From NCBI GenBank assembly GCA_947652605.1, contig OX393581.1, positions 49,375,924-49,439,923 on the forward strand: a DNA stretch of 64,000 nt, given 5' to 3'. The notes beneath the pieces were generated by a model. It was not told the DNA's origin, did not search any database, and saw only the letters and a list, made by a program, of their open reading frames with translations. Numbering within the stretch: position 1 is the first letter of the stretch; every line of letters starts with the position of its first letter. Below, piece by piece: positions 36,601 through 46,454 of this stretch. Source of the DNA: Elmis aenea. Lineage: Eukaryota > Arthropoda > Insecta > Coleoptera > Elmidae. The position numbers and the translations under genes were made by a program.

Positions 36601-36796
36601 CATGAAATACCTCTTTGTCGGTGTTTAACGAACTAGGCTCAGCTGGCTGAGAAATACCGAGATTACTAGCCAGCTGCTTTACTACACCCAAAGCTACTTC
36701 TCGCCCTGTTATAAAAGCGAATTTGTCGAGAACGCTCTGCGATTCCAGGCCACAACACTGAACTAAATTGCTCAAAGATGTCCATTCTGAATACAT
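21684..36796 (-). CDS. RALGAPB: Ral GTPase-activating protein subunit beta (complete, 21 exons)
   Basis: RALGAPB is the non-catalytic partner of RALGAPA in the RalGAP complex that inactivates RalA/B, related to the TSC complex. Exons, 5' to 3': 36796-36611, 36555-36336, 36131-35917, 35862-35679, 35623-35517, 35463-35316, 35167-35003, 33388-33260, 32216-31482, 31356-31249, 30942-30802, 28455-28274, 28223-28071, 28019-27825, 27770-27556, 26342-26108, 26056-25810, 23467-23249, 23195-23010, 22956-22710, 21795-21684. All phases agree: 1442 aa (about 1490 in humans). It begins MYSEWTSLSNLVQ. Blocks include LLLFLLAINETLLAPPTV, ARCFPSPPLWKT, CNSILHLFGEWLFEAAFV, GPFGRYAWTMQLRHLPR. The C-terminal RapGAP-like domain has GWTGHVATSWK, GPTGRVGLASPLVDGMIVSRR and ends in YQPPHVKRRLKIQEIVQKYK. 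Seven kilobases of transposons sit in its introns, none in exons. Confidence 0.97.
21836..22512. mobile_element. Palindromic TA-CAGAGTGTTTCTT element
   Basis: The left tip TACAGAGTGTTTCTTAATTATTGC is mirrored by GCAATATTAAAGAAACACCCTGTA at the right, with arms continuing inward through GGCAATTCCTTATCGAAAATTAAG. It lies in the last RALGAPB intron. Confidence 0.8.
23545..23938. mobile_element. hAT-type MITE, CAGTGGCGTACGC family (copy 1), inserted in the LINE
   Basis: Ends CAGTGGCGTACGCA and TGCGTATGTCACTG are inverted with two mismatches. The 8-bp duplication CTAACGGC is exact at 23537-23544 and 23939-23946. Joining the flanks restores the LINE reading frame across the site. The interior has G-rich and C-rich runs (GGGGGGATT, CCCCCTAATCC). 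Confidence 0.94.
25241..25593. mobile_element. hAT-type MITE, CAGTGGCGTACGC family (copy 2), inserted in the LINE 3' end
   Basis: Ends CAGTGGAGTATGCAG and GCATACGCCACTG; exact 8-bp duplication CACAACAC at 25233-25240 and 25594-25601. The body is clearly homologous to 23545-23938 (for example AAAAATATTTC, GGGGGATATTGTTTT, AAATACTGACTAATTT). Confidence 0.94.
25628..25790. mobile_element. Partial hAT-type MITE (relative of 41521-41678)
   Basis: It starts CATGAGCGTACGCAGAAAG and shares the phrases GGGGGAGGCAAAGAAATGCA and CTCTTTCATTTGGTCATTAA with the complete copy at 41521-41678. The right terminal repeat is not recognisable, so the end is approximate. It begins directly where LINE sequence stops. 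Confidence 0.65.
26373..27534. mobile_element. Long palindrome, TA-CAGGGTGGTCC family
   Basis: Tips TACAGGGTGGTCCATATTCGA and TCGAATTCGGACCACCCTGTA, with subterminal ATGGGTATCTCGCTTAATATTC and its complement. Arms extend nearly to the centre (about 26900), making a 1.16-kb foldback in RALGAPB intron 15. It ends 22 bp from the exon boundary at 27556. Confidence 0.9.
28817..29556. mobile_element. Palindromic TA-CAGGGTGGCC element
   Basis: Tips TACAGGGTGGCCTATTTTCGATG and CATCGAATTTTGTCCACCCTA. Subterminal GGGTATCTCGGTTATTATCAGAGATAG is inverted at the right. It lies in RALGAPB intron 11. Confidence 0.85.
29557..30732. mobile_element. Palindromic element of the GTGGTCC family, abutting the previous one
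   Basis: Left arm begins GTGGCCCAAATGCAATGGAATTGCATGGG and the right arm ends GTAATCCCATCGAATTTGGACCACC. The interior is homologous to 26373-27534 (for example AAAACCTTCGTAAC and GGTCATAG blocks). The terminal CAGGGTG tips are partly lost. Confidence 0.8.
31087..31200. mobile_element. Single-arm fragment of a GGTGGTCC-type element
   Basis: GGATGGTCTAAATTCAATGTGATTAC followed by TAGAGATAGAGAACTGGTTAAATT matches the left arm of 26373-27534. No inverted partner is near, so it is a truncated copy in RALGAPB intron 10. Confidence 0.55.
32364..33187. mobile_element. Palindromic TA-CAGGGTGATTCAAATTCGA element
   Basis: Tips TACAGGGTGATTCAAATTCGA and TCAAATTTGATTCACCCTGTA, with subterminal CATGGGGATCTCGCTTATTA in both arms. 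It is homologous to 6052-6873 and lies in RALGAPB intron 8. Confidence 0.9.
33632..34715. mobile_element. Palindromic element with arms ATTTCCAGCATGGAGATCTCG
   Basis: Left ATACAGGTCCAGATTACATTTCCAGCATGG, right CCCATGCTGGAAATGTTATCTGGGACACCCTGTA. The left tip has lost CAGGGTG. The central arms (about 34090-34270) contain an exactly inverted AATGTCAAATGACAGTTAC block. It lies in RALGAPB intron 7. Confidence 0.85.
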
Positions 36797-36979
36797 TCCT
36801 CTGTTTTCGGTACTTTCCTAAGACAGTTTTATTTCATCATTCGCTCAACGAAATAAAAATAAGCACATACCTTTAAGTTAACACGATTAAATAAACCTAA
36901 ATTCATGGAAAATTTTATATATCCATAAGACTATCGGAACATCACTAACAAGCTATTTTATAGCTACAACCTTAAACGA

Positions 36980-37481
36980 TTTGCACGTTAACTGCCACAC
37001 AATAAACTAAATAACAGACATTAATTAATTGTTGAATATTGCGTACATTATTGAGTGGTGATTTTAATTTGTTGTACTACGTCACGATTTGAGGTTGACA
37101 ACCTACAAGTGACAGTTCTACGAGGACAAATAACCTATTAAGAAACGAGTTGATTGAACTACCAAGCAAAAGCTAGAAAGCCTAATGGCTCAAATTTTCT
37201 AGACTAAAAGAAATGTACATAAATAATTCATTTGCACGTTAGTTGCCACACAATAAACTAAATAACAGACATTAATTAAAGTTGAATATTATGTACAATA
37301 TTATTGTGTGGTGGTTTTAATTTTTTGTACTGTCACGATTTGAGGTTGACAACCTAAAAGTGAGTTCTACGAGGACAAATAACCTATTAAGAAACGAGTT
37401 GATTGAACTACAAAGCAAAAGCTCGAAAGCCTGATAGCTCAAATTTTCTAGACTAAAAGAAATTTACATAAATAATTCATT
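36980..37481. repeat. 251-bp tandem duplication upstream of RALGAPB
   Basis: The sequence beginning TTGCACGTTAACTGCCACAC at 36981 is repeated at 37232 with few differences, including ACGATTTGAGGTTGACAACC and AAATAACCTATTAAGAAACG. Two units, about 95% alike by eye, lie 184 bp upstream of the RALGAPB start codon, in its likely promoter or 5' UTR region. Confidence 0.9.
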
Positions 37482-37834
37482 TTCTTAACAATTAGAGCGT
37501 TTTATGTTTTATAAAAAATGCAATACAAAATAGTGTTTTTTTTCTGATAATGCTGTTTATTAAAGGAAGTAACATGACACGAAAGAAAACAGTAATCATG
37601 ATTAACACAAAATGCTTATAAATAATCTTAAAAGAATTAACGGGATAAAAATGTATGAAAAAGGCACAATTTTAGGGCCTTAATATGCTAGATACCCCAC
37701 ATATACATAGCCAATACAAAGTTAAATTAAAATAAAATCAAATTTTTATTAGCACAATGATTTACAGTTAAAACAGTCGTCACTATCATTTAAAAAAAGC
37801 ACCATATGTTTAAGTACTAATCAAAATACCTGTA
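37482..37834. other. Gap between the duplication and the TUT gene
   Basis: AT-rich sequence with no ORF of note. It probably contains the 3' UTR of the TUT gene (minus strand) and further upstream sequence of RALGAPB. Confidence 0.4.
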
Positions 37835-40800
37835 TTAAGAAACCGTCTTTAAATGTGCAGCCGTTAAGGTACACAAAGTTTTTAATTTATTGGCAATGAT
37901 ACCCCCACACGCCTTAGTCAAATTATGACTTAAATCGAAAGGATCCTGTATACATATTTGCGAATGAGCCTTGAAAAATTCGGCATCCGAGGTTGACTGC
38001 AGTTTATTGATGTACGTTACCATTTCACGAGGCAAACCTTCACCCTGACGATTAGTAAGAAAAAGAGACTTGAGAATTGCATGTCCCAATAACGGACACA
38101 CCACCTAAAACGTGATTAAACGTTAAACTAGTTGAGTTTATCGCAATAAACAAAACAATTACATCTGTGGCGTAATTAAACGATCCATAAAAATTAAAGA
38201 AGTTTTGTAGTAAGTCTTTAAAGTTTCCCGTATATTGTGTCACCCTAGATACCATTGTAGCGGTTGGTTTTTGGAAATCCGCGATATCCCAACCTACAAC
38301 AAAAGTAATAAGGCATTTTCGGATTTTATTTTTTCATACGAGCACATCCAGACAGGTTATGAAAATATTTACCGTCGATCACATAACGGGTACCCGAATT
38401 TAACTCCATCAAAGTGTGGACCGGAAGGAGATGGCCATTAACTTGAAGATAAAAAATTACCATAATGGAAAATGCGTACGTCGTTATGTGCTCATTTAAT
38501 TTATTAAGTTGAGCCCATTTTTTGACCATCAGAATCAAAGGCTGAGTAACGGGTTGAAGCTCCATACACAGCCTACATAAAAAAGTTCACGAATTATTAC
38601 CGCACAAGCCAACGCAGGGTTGAGCAGATTTAAATCATGATTTAAATCAAGTGATTTAAAAAATAATAATCATCAATTTAAATCACTGATAACATGAGTA
38701 CAATAAAATATTTTTAATAAAACAAAATTTTATTTTCTCAAATAAAAAAGACAATAGGTATACAGGGTGATTGAAATTCGAGTTTAAGCATGGGGATCTC
38801 GCTTATTATAATAGCTAGAGTATAGTTTTAAATTTGGCAAAGTTGCTAAATTTTGTGCTCAATAATAATCCGAGAGAAATTGGAAATATCTCAAACAATA
38901 TCCGAGAAAATTAGGAAAAACCGGAAAATACGATTTTTGAAAATCGTCTATAACTCATTTGGAGTATGAAATATTTTAAATGTGTAAAAACATTGCTCAA
39001 GCAACTTTTTAAGCCGAATCGGATGGTGGTCACAAATTTTGATCCGATTCGTTTTGATTTTATGATAACCAACTTTAGTTTTTCTTATGGACGCAATTTT
39101 TGCTATTTACATAATCAAATAGCATTTATTTTTCTGAATCCATTGATGTATTACACATGGTAGAAGTATTTTACTTCTTTATTTATTGTCAAATTTAAAA
39201 AAAAGAGTTTTAAACAATAACCATTATAAATCAAGTAGGCCGGTCATTGTAGTTTATGTTGTTTCCACGACAACCATTGCTTGTCACATTAATAGATTCG
39301 TAAAAATGAACTTTTATAATGAAGAAAAACGCGATATGAGGCGAATTTTTTATACCGTTCTTTTAAGTTTTGTTATACTTTATCACGTTTTATACAAATT
39401 TTCTTAAAATTCTGTTTAATGTAGTTTTTTCCGGATATGTTTGTAAAAAAAGTTTTTTTTTTATTGTCATCTGAAACCTTTCTGCTATATTTTTGGCAAA
39501 AGCCCCATATTTTTCGAAGTTTTTGTCCAACGTACAAAAATATGTGTGCAAGGGTTGTCTTCTTTCTGGGTATGTTTCTGCATATTGTTGACTTGATAAT
39601 ATAGAATTCCTATTCAATGAATAAAAAATTCGCAGCATATTGCGGTTTTCTTCGTTATTAAAGTTCATTTTTACGAATTTGTTAATATGACAAGTAACAG
39701 ACTTTCAAATCTTTTAGTTTGTTGATTGGTTGTCATGGAAACAACATAAACTACAACGACCAGCCTACCTGATGTATAATGGTTATAGTTTAAACTCCTT
39801 TTTTTTTAATTCGACAATGAATAAAGAAGTAAAATACCATGTGTGATACATTAGTGGATTCAGAAAAATAAATGCTATTTGATTATGTAAACAGCAAAAA
39901 TTGCGCCCATAAGAAAAACTAAAGTTGGTTATCATAAAACAAAAACGAGTCGTTTTGAAAAAGACCAAGACACTATGGTCGAAACGTCAACTACTTCTAA
40001 ATATAAATATAGAAGACGCGGTTCCAAACCCGGAAACCAAGATTGTATTATGGATAACGGCCGCGAAAGCCTCAAGAATAAAAAAAAACGAATCGATCTG
40101 GGAAAAATTTGTTACCACCATCCAATTCGGCTTAAAAAGTTGCTTGAGCAATGTTTTTACACATTTAAAATATTTTTTACTCCAAATGAGTTATAGACGA
40201 TTTTCAAAAATCGTTTTTTCCGGTTTTTCCTAATTTTCTCGAATACCGTTTGAGATATTTCCAATTTCTTTTTAGATTATTGAGCACAAAATTTAGCAAC
40301 TTTGCCAAATTTAAACCTATACTCTAGCTATTATAATAAGCGAGATCCCCATGCTTATATAAACTCGAATTTCAATCACCCTGTATACAGGGTGGTCCAC
40401 ATACAAGGGCCACTATTGGGATCTCGTAAATGGTAAGAGCTACAAAGAAGTTTAAATTACAAAAATTGGTCTCTTCTCTGAAACCTATTCAGTTATGCTT
40501 TATTGTTTTATAAAACTTTCATTTGACATTTCGCCTACACCTTCAACTTTTTTAAATATTTTGAACAAACTAAAAATGGGCGATTCTTTCAATGTCAAAT
40601 AATTCCATGGACACCTATGGTAAAACCAAACTGTAAAATGATTCCTGTAGACAATTGTACGTAGAATTGGAAAAAAATATCTAAAAAGTCATTGCACACT
40701 CGGTTTTTGAGATATAAGCCACACTTGCTTTTTTTTTAATGGCAACCATAGTAGGCTATGGGTTCATTAAAGAGCTTATTTTTTTCTGATTTCAGAAATG

Positions 40801-43800
40801 TATGGGTTTTTATTACTTTACTTAAAATTTGGCAAAATCCAAAATTATAACCAAATTCGATAATATGGTACATTTGATTTAAATCAAAAAAATCAGTTTT
40901 TAATCAAAGAAATCGATTTTTTTTAAAATCATGATTTTTATCCACACTGCGAAACAAAGTAAATAAATCTGACCTTAAAAACTTCGTGTTCTCGACGCTG
41001 AGTCCATGACGAAAAGAAAGATCACAATCTAAATCCGAAGGAATGTGGTACACCTGAACTATAGGAGTCCTGGCCGATGGTATTGGGTTAACATCTGAAA
41101 ATTCCCGCTTTCTTTGTCTAAATATCTTGGCCGATTTCTTAACAAACTTTTCTTGGACGACAGAATCTTGATTGTTGGTGCCCATGTACATATCACCCGT
41201 ATCAATAAATATATCTAAATCACTGTCCTGAAAAATAATCACCACAAATTGAAATAATAAATGGAATTCGACGAAGAACGATTAACATTAAAAAAACAAC
41301 TGAACAAAATCTATTACAGAATTTAAGAAGTTCTTTCGGGAAGTACAAACAAACCAACAATTCACTTTTATTTTACTTACAAACCATATAAAACAGTAAG
41401 ATATTATTTACTTCATAATTTAAAAAAAAAAAGATTTTTTCATTTCGTGTTTAACATTGAAACATTCAAAATCTAACAGGATTTGCAAAATTTTACATAA
41501 ACTCATTAATAAGACGTCTTCATGGGCGTCCGCAGAAAGTTATATAGGGGGAGGCAAAGAAATGCATTAAAATATTAACGAACTTTTAACTGGACCCTCT
41601 TTCATTTGGTCATTAATAGAGTACTCGATTCCAGGGAGGGGCAAGTGCCCCGTTTGCCCTCCCCTGTGGACGCCCATGGACGTCTTGTATTCTATTGTCC
41701 ACTTACTTTGTTGCCCAATCCCGATATACGCGAGCCAAACGGATGAGCAACGCAAATTCCAAAAACTTCCGATAAAGTCGACTCCAATGCGTTACAACAC
41801 AGCTGCAATCGGCCGGTCCCATTCAAAACTTGGTCGGCCTCGTCCTTCATGGCCGAACTTTCTAGATCGATTTGTTTCCTTGAACTCAGGAATTTTTTCA
41901 CATCGTCAGTAAGTTTAATAACTTTGGCTGTACGAAAATTCACCGATCAGAACAATGTTTAACTCTGACTCAACAAATATACGGGGTGGCCCACACAGAA
42001 GGGCCACTATTGGGATTTCGTAACAATACGAGTTATAAAAAAATTTAAATTAGACAAATTGTTCCCCTTTTTGAGACCTATTCGGTAATGCTTTATTGTT
42101 TTAAAAAAGTTTCATGCTTAGCTAAATACAGGGTGAGGCATCACTTATGACACCCCCACTTATTTTGTTATTGGAAAGAATTATCAAAAAAAATTTCAAA
42201 TAAGTTTTTTGATACAGTATTTCCCAAAATATTGTCATGTCAAGTTTTGTTTTCTTTTGTTTTTTTAGGAGTTACGGCACCATATTTGTTTTTTTTTAAT
42301 GGCACCTTATATATTTTTTTATACGGTTTGAAAGACATTTTCTTTTTCTTTTCATCGCACTAAAACTTTTATACCCTTACATAACAAGATTTTTAAGAAA
42401 ATCGCAAAAGAACAATTTTGTTTTAAAAGTTATTAATTAATTTACATTAGTAGGCTTTGAAAATTGTACAAAATGGTAAAGGATTTAAAAAAACGTTAAT
42501 TAGGTTACAATGGTAAACACAAAACTACTGTAATAGATTTTTTACCATTTTGTATAATTTTCAAAGCCTACTAATGTAAATTAATTAATAACTTTTAAAA
42601 CAAAATTGTTCTTTTGCGATTTTCTTAAAAATTTTGTTATGTAAGGGTATAAAAGTTTTAGTGTGTTGAAAAGAGAAAGAACATGTCTTTCAAACCATAT
42701 AAAAAAATATGTAAGGTGCCATTAAAAAAAAAACAAATATGGTGCCGTAACTCCTAAAAAAACAAAAGAAAACGAAACCTGACATGACAATATTTTGGGA
42801 AATACTGTATCAAAAAACTTTTATTTGAAATTTTTTTGATAATTCTTTCCAATAACAAAATAAGTGGGGGTGTCATAAGCGATGCCTCACCCTGTAATTC
42901 CCAAAAATTAACATGGGAATTTTTTTTAAATAGTTATTAATGGTTCAAAAATATTTTTGGGGAAAAAGTAGATTCTTTTAGGCGCTGTAAAATAAAAACA
43001 TTCATTTGTTTCGATATTGTTTAAATTCATGGCACTACAGGGCAGGGTGATTCAAATTCGAGGGCGACAATGGGGATCTCGCTTGTTACTGAAGATAAAG
43101 GGTGGGTTCAAATTTGGCAAAGTTGCTAAATTTAATGCTGATCAATAATATCAAAACAGATTTGAAATAACTTCAAAAACAAAAAAAATTGAAAAAAACT
43201 GAAAAAATTACTTGTTTTTTTTTTTTTTTTTAATTTTCATCTGGTTATTAAATATGTTAAATAAATGACCATTACCATTAAAAGTAAAATAAAAAGTGGC
43301 CCTGTAAAAGTTTTTGCAGGTTTCAAAAAAATATATAAATAAAAAAGTTGTAGCAAAAATACGAAAAGTCATTTTTTCAGTTTTCTTCAATTTTTTCAAA
43401 AACAATTGAAGATATTTCAAATCTGTTTTAATATTATTGACGAGCATAAACTTAGCAACTTTGCCAAATTTAAACCTACCCTTTATCTTCAGTAATAAGC
43501 GGGATCCCCATGGTCGCCCTAGAATTTGAATCACCCTGTATACAGCTTCTAAGGGACTTTTTGATGAATTTTATGTTTTGAGCCTAAATATCAAAATAAA
43601 TACAATAACCCTTACATTATTGAAAAGAGAAAAAAATAGAAGCTTTTTCATGAGGTCATAGCCAACTATGGTTTCCATTTAAAAAAATGTAAGTTTGTAT
43701 TTATCTAAGAATTTAAACAATATTGAAACAAATGAATGTTTTCTTTTTACAGTGCATAAAAAAATCTGCAAGTCTTTCCCCAAAAATATTTTTTTACCAT

Positions 43801-46024
43801 CAAGTATAACCGAGTTAAAAACGATTTAAAAAAAATTCCCATTTAGATTTTTGTTAATTATCTAGCGTGCTATGGAACTTTTTTAAAACATTAATGCATC
43901 ACTGGATAGGTCTCAAAACGGGGAAAAATACCGTTTACGAGATCCCTTTTATGTGAAGCACCCTGTATATTTAAATAAATATATCTTACTTTTCTTTTGG
44001 TAGGCAAACTTATGCCGTACCACCGATATTTCGTCCCCAAAAATCACATGCTGACAATTCTTGCATTCATGTTCCGTTAATTTATCCCTGCGGCGTGCTC
44101 CAAGATTTGCACATCTAAAAAAAATATTGTGAATCATTATTTTGTTACTAAACACAACTGTAAAATACTTACTTCTCCTTGTGTTTCACGTGGCCAAGAT
44201 GGCCTGCCCAGACGGACTCGTTTTTGGCATGGAAGTTACAAACATCACAATAAAATTTGTACTTTTCAAACGGAACCTCGGATTTTGTAAGATGTTCAGT
44301 AGATAAAATGTGGTGCTTCACTGAACTTACGTCAGTGCCGATAACAATCCCACAACATTCGCACGACACAGTGTCTCGCACTACTTTTAAAAATCTAAAA
44401 TTAAGAATAATTTATTTTGTTTTTAAAGACGTTTTAGTGTAACTCGCCTGGTTTGCGGCAGAAAACGATTCTCAAGGAGTTCCAAAATATTACGGCTAGT
44501 AGGATTTAACACAGATTTGACTATTGTGTGGGTTTTTTGAACCGCTGTTGTACCAGGTGCAAGATTTTCTTTAATTGGTGACTGTTTCATAGGACTTGAA
44601 CCGCTAGAATTATCGTTTTCTGGATATTTTTCATCCACCGGGGAATCGTCATCGGAATCAGAGTCAGAATTTTCGTTATCCATATTAGTTTTCGTTCTTA
44701 AAAATGATCTTCGAGTCAGACTATTATTTTCGCTTGTAGATTCCACTTCACGGCTCTCAACGTCATAGGTTCTTACATGCGATTTGCCTGGCATACTATT
44801 GTCTGGGCTTTTAACTTGGGCACAATCGTAAACCATAGCTTGAGTGGGTAATAACAAATGACTGTTCCTTGAATTGCGCTCCAGAAGTTTTAAAATGTGC
44901 GACTTGTGTGAATCACCATCGATATGGATCTGTAGTTTTCCGTAAGTTACAGGAACACCAGAACATAATAGGCACTGGGTTTGGCGCAAACCCAACGGTA
45001 AAAAATGTATTTGATGTGTTTGATAAAGTGATTCTTGCTTGCGCCATTCCTGGTGATATACCATAAAATTCTTCACTATTTCCGTATTTAATCTTCGTTT
45101 CATATGTTTTTGTCCCTTCATGTGCTGTACAATATTCTTTTTGCTTTGTATAGGTATTTCACAAAAACAAAGAAGACAAGCTAAGAGGCGAGGACTCCTA
45201 CACTGTATGGTGTAACGAGAAATTTGGTCATTACTAACTACGCCCGCCATATCTGTTGGATAGAAATTTTTTTCCACCAAGTCACAGTAGGAAACTTGAA
45301 AGTTGAATTTGAACCCATCAGGGTTAGGTACCTGTGAATTGTCCATTCCGTTGACCACTGGAATTAGATCTCGAAATTTACCACCAATTTCATTCTTTTC
45401 AACTAATGTATTTTGCAAATCGACAAAGTTATCATTCAAACTATCTAGAGTACTTGATGCAGATAAAATTATAGATTCTTTGTTTAAGCTAAACGTGGGA
45501 TTCACAGATATACTAGTATCAGTCTTATCTGCATTTATTAATGACATATTATCTTCTAGACTCGCTTTATTAGCCAAACTTTGGATAAGGGCATGTTCTA
45601 TGTGTTCATGTTGCTGTAAACTATTCCACACCCATTTATCATTATCTATGGGTATATCTGTTTGACAAATACTACAAATAAATTTATAAGACACATCGTT
45701 TGGTGTGCCATTGTTCCTTAATTGGTATTTTACTACTTCATTCATATGCTTAAATTTTCTTTTAATAAGTTGAATCCTTTCAAGACTTTCAAGTAATTTG
45801 GTTGATGAATAATTGTGTACTGTTAAACGCAAATCAGGAACTAAGCTATCAGCAATAAATAAAATATTATCTAGCTTAGTAATAACGTCCGTGTCAGAAA
45901 ATCCAGTACTTCTTCGAGTATAAAAGCTGTTATCTTCAAACGATTTTACAATTGAGGTTATGTCAGTTAAAAGCCTATTGGGTTCATTTTCAATGGTGCA
46001 ATTATCCTCAGACGAAGAATTCAT
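37835..46024 (-). CDS. Zinc-finger terminal uridylyltransferase, Tailor/TUT type (complete, 8 exons)
   Basis: This is a template-independent nucleotidyltransferase, likely adding U (or A) to RNA 3' ends. Exons: 46024-44448, 44394-44173, 44114-43990, 41927-41707, 41227-40974, 38572-38373, 38293-38163, 38104-37835; 999 aa. The start ATG at 46024 is the first ATG in frame. The N-terminal two thirds carries about six C2H2-like fingers: CSICQTDIP (about residue 117), CLLCFCEIPI, CLLCSGVPVTYGK, CECCGIVIG, CDVCNFHAKN and CKNCQHVIF. The catalytic core has the FGSRISGLGNK motif followed across a splice by DSDLDIFID, supplying metal-binding Asp718 and Asp720, and IPSDLDCDLSF with Asp784. A PAP-associated domain follows (GHLLPVHTLMEL; IQDPFDLSHNLTKACGG). 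Intron 1 appears to be GC-AG. The finger array plus core suggests Tailor/TUT4/7/TUT1-like enzymes; which one is uncertain. Confidence 0.87.
38761..40385. mobile_element. Long palindrome, TA-CAGGGTGATTGAAATTCGAG family
   Basis: Tips TACAGGGTGATTGAAATTCGAG and CTCGAATTTCAATCACCCTGTA. Subterminal GCATGGGGATCTCGCTTATT in both arms. The central 39180-39790 region is itself palindromic (CATTGTAGTTTATGTTGTTTCC and its complement). It lies in TUT-gene intron 5 and abuts the next element tip to tip. Confidence 0.9.
40386..40860. mobile_element. Left half of a TA-CAGGGTGGTCCACA element
   Basis: TACAGGGTGGTCCACATACAAGGGCCACTATTGGGATCTCG matches the left arm of 41990-43967 (GGGCCACTATTGGGATTTCG). The right arm is missing, so this is a truncated copy that begins at the TA shared with the preceding element. 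Confidence 0.75.
41521..41678. mobile_element. 158-bp hAT-type MITE, CATGGGCGTCCGC family
   Basis: Ends CATGGGCGTCCGCAG and CTGTGGACGCCCATG, inverted with one mismatch. Exact 8-bp duplication GACGTCTT at 41513-41520 and 41679-41686. It lies in TUT-gene intron 4, 21 bp from the exon that ends at 41707. Confidence 0.94.
42127..42896. mobile_element. Nested palindrome, TA-CAGGGTGAGGCATC family
   Basis: Tips TACAGGGTGAGGCATCACTTATG and CATAAGCGATGCCTCACCCTGTA; arms are almost perfectly complementary over the full half length (for example GACACCCCCACTTATTTTG and its complement), giving a foldback of about 770 bp centred near 42510. Confidence 0.93.
43042..43540. mobile_element. Nested palindrome, CAGGGTGATTCAAATTCGAG family
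   Basis: Left GCAGGGTGATTCAAATTCGAGGGCGAC and right GTCGCCCTAGAATTTGAATCACCCTGTA. It is a shorter member of the family at 6052-6873 and 32364-33187, with most of the central arm deleted. Confidence 0.88.
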
Positions 46025-46454
46025 GTTGTACAAATATATAAATAGCTTGAAACTGCAATTTTGTTAAAACAACACATCTAAAAACTAACATCTCTTGAAC
46101 TTTGACATGTATTATTGTTGATAATTTAGATAACTACTGTAAAGTCTTCGATCAAATGACCTACCAAATTGCATTTGCACTACTATTAAAATATTTAAAT
46201 ATGAAAAAATTCAAAAATAAATATGCAAGAATAAATAGTTTATTCCAACACGGATTAACATGCATATTTTTTTTTTTGTAAATTCATATGCAATACTTCT
46301 TTTGCCAGATAAAAGTGTTTTGCATTTAAACTACATAGACACACAGACAGACACTTTTCAATGTTTTGCTCTTTAAATTTAAACAACCTTAGCTCAAATT
46401 TAGCAAAGAAGGCTTTAAAAACAATGTTTAGTATAATAAATCAAAAAAATAGGA
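46025..46454. promoter_or_regulatory. Divergent intergenic region, TUT / CFAP70
   Basis: A 430-bp gap between the start codons of the minus-strand TUT gene and plus-strand CFAP70. It must contain both promoters. AT-rich; no motif confidently recognised. Confidence 0.5.

Larger units (their letters stand above)
41990..43967. mobile_element. TA-CAGGGTG family element with two others nested in it
   Basis: Left tip TACGGGGTGGCCCACACAGAAGGGCC and right tip GATCCCTTTTATGTGAAGCACCCTGTA, with arms matching through CTATTGGGATTTCG/CGTTTACGAGATCC and AAAAATATTTTTGGGGAAA. Two complete palindromes lie inside (42127-42896, 43042-43540). TUT-gene intron 3. Confidence 0.85.
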
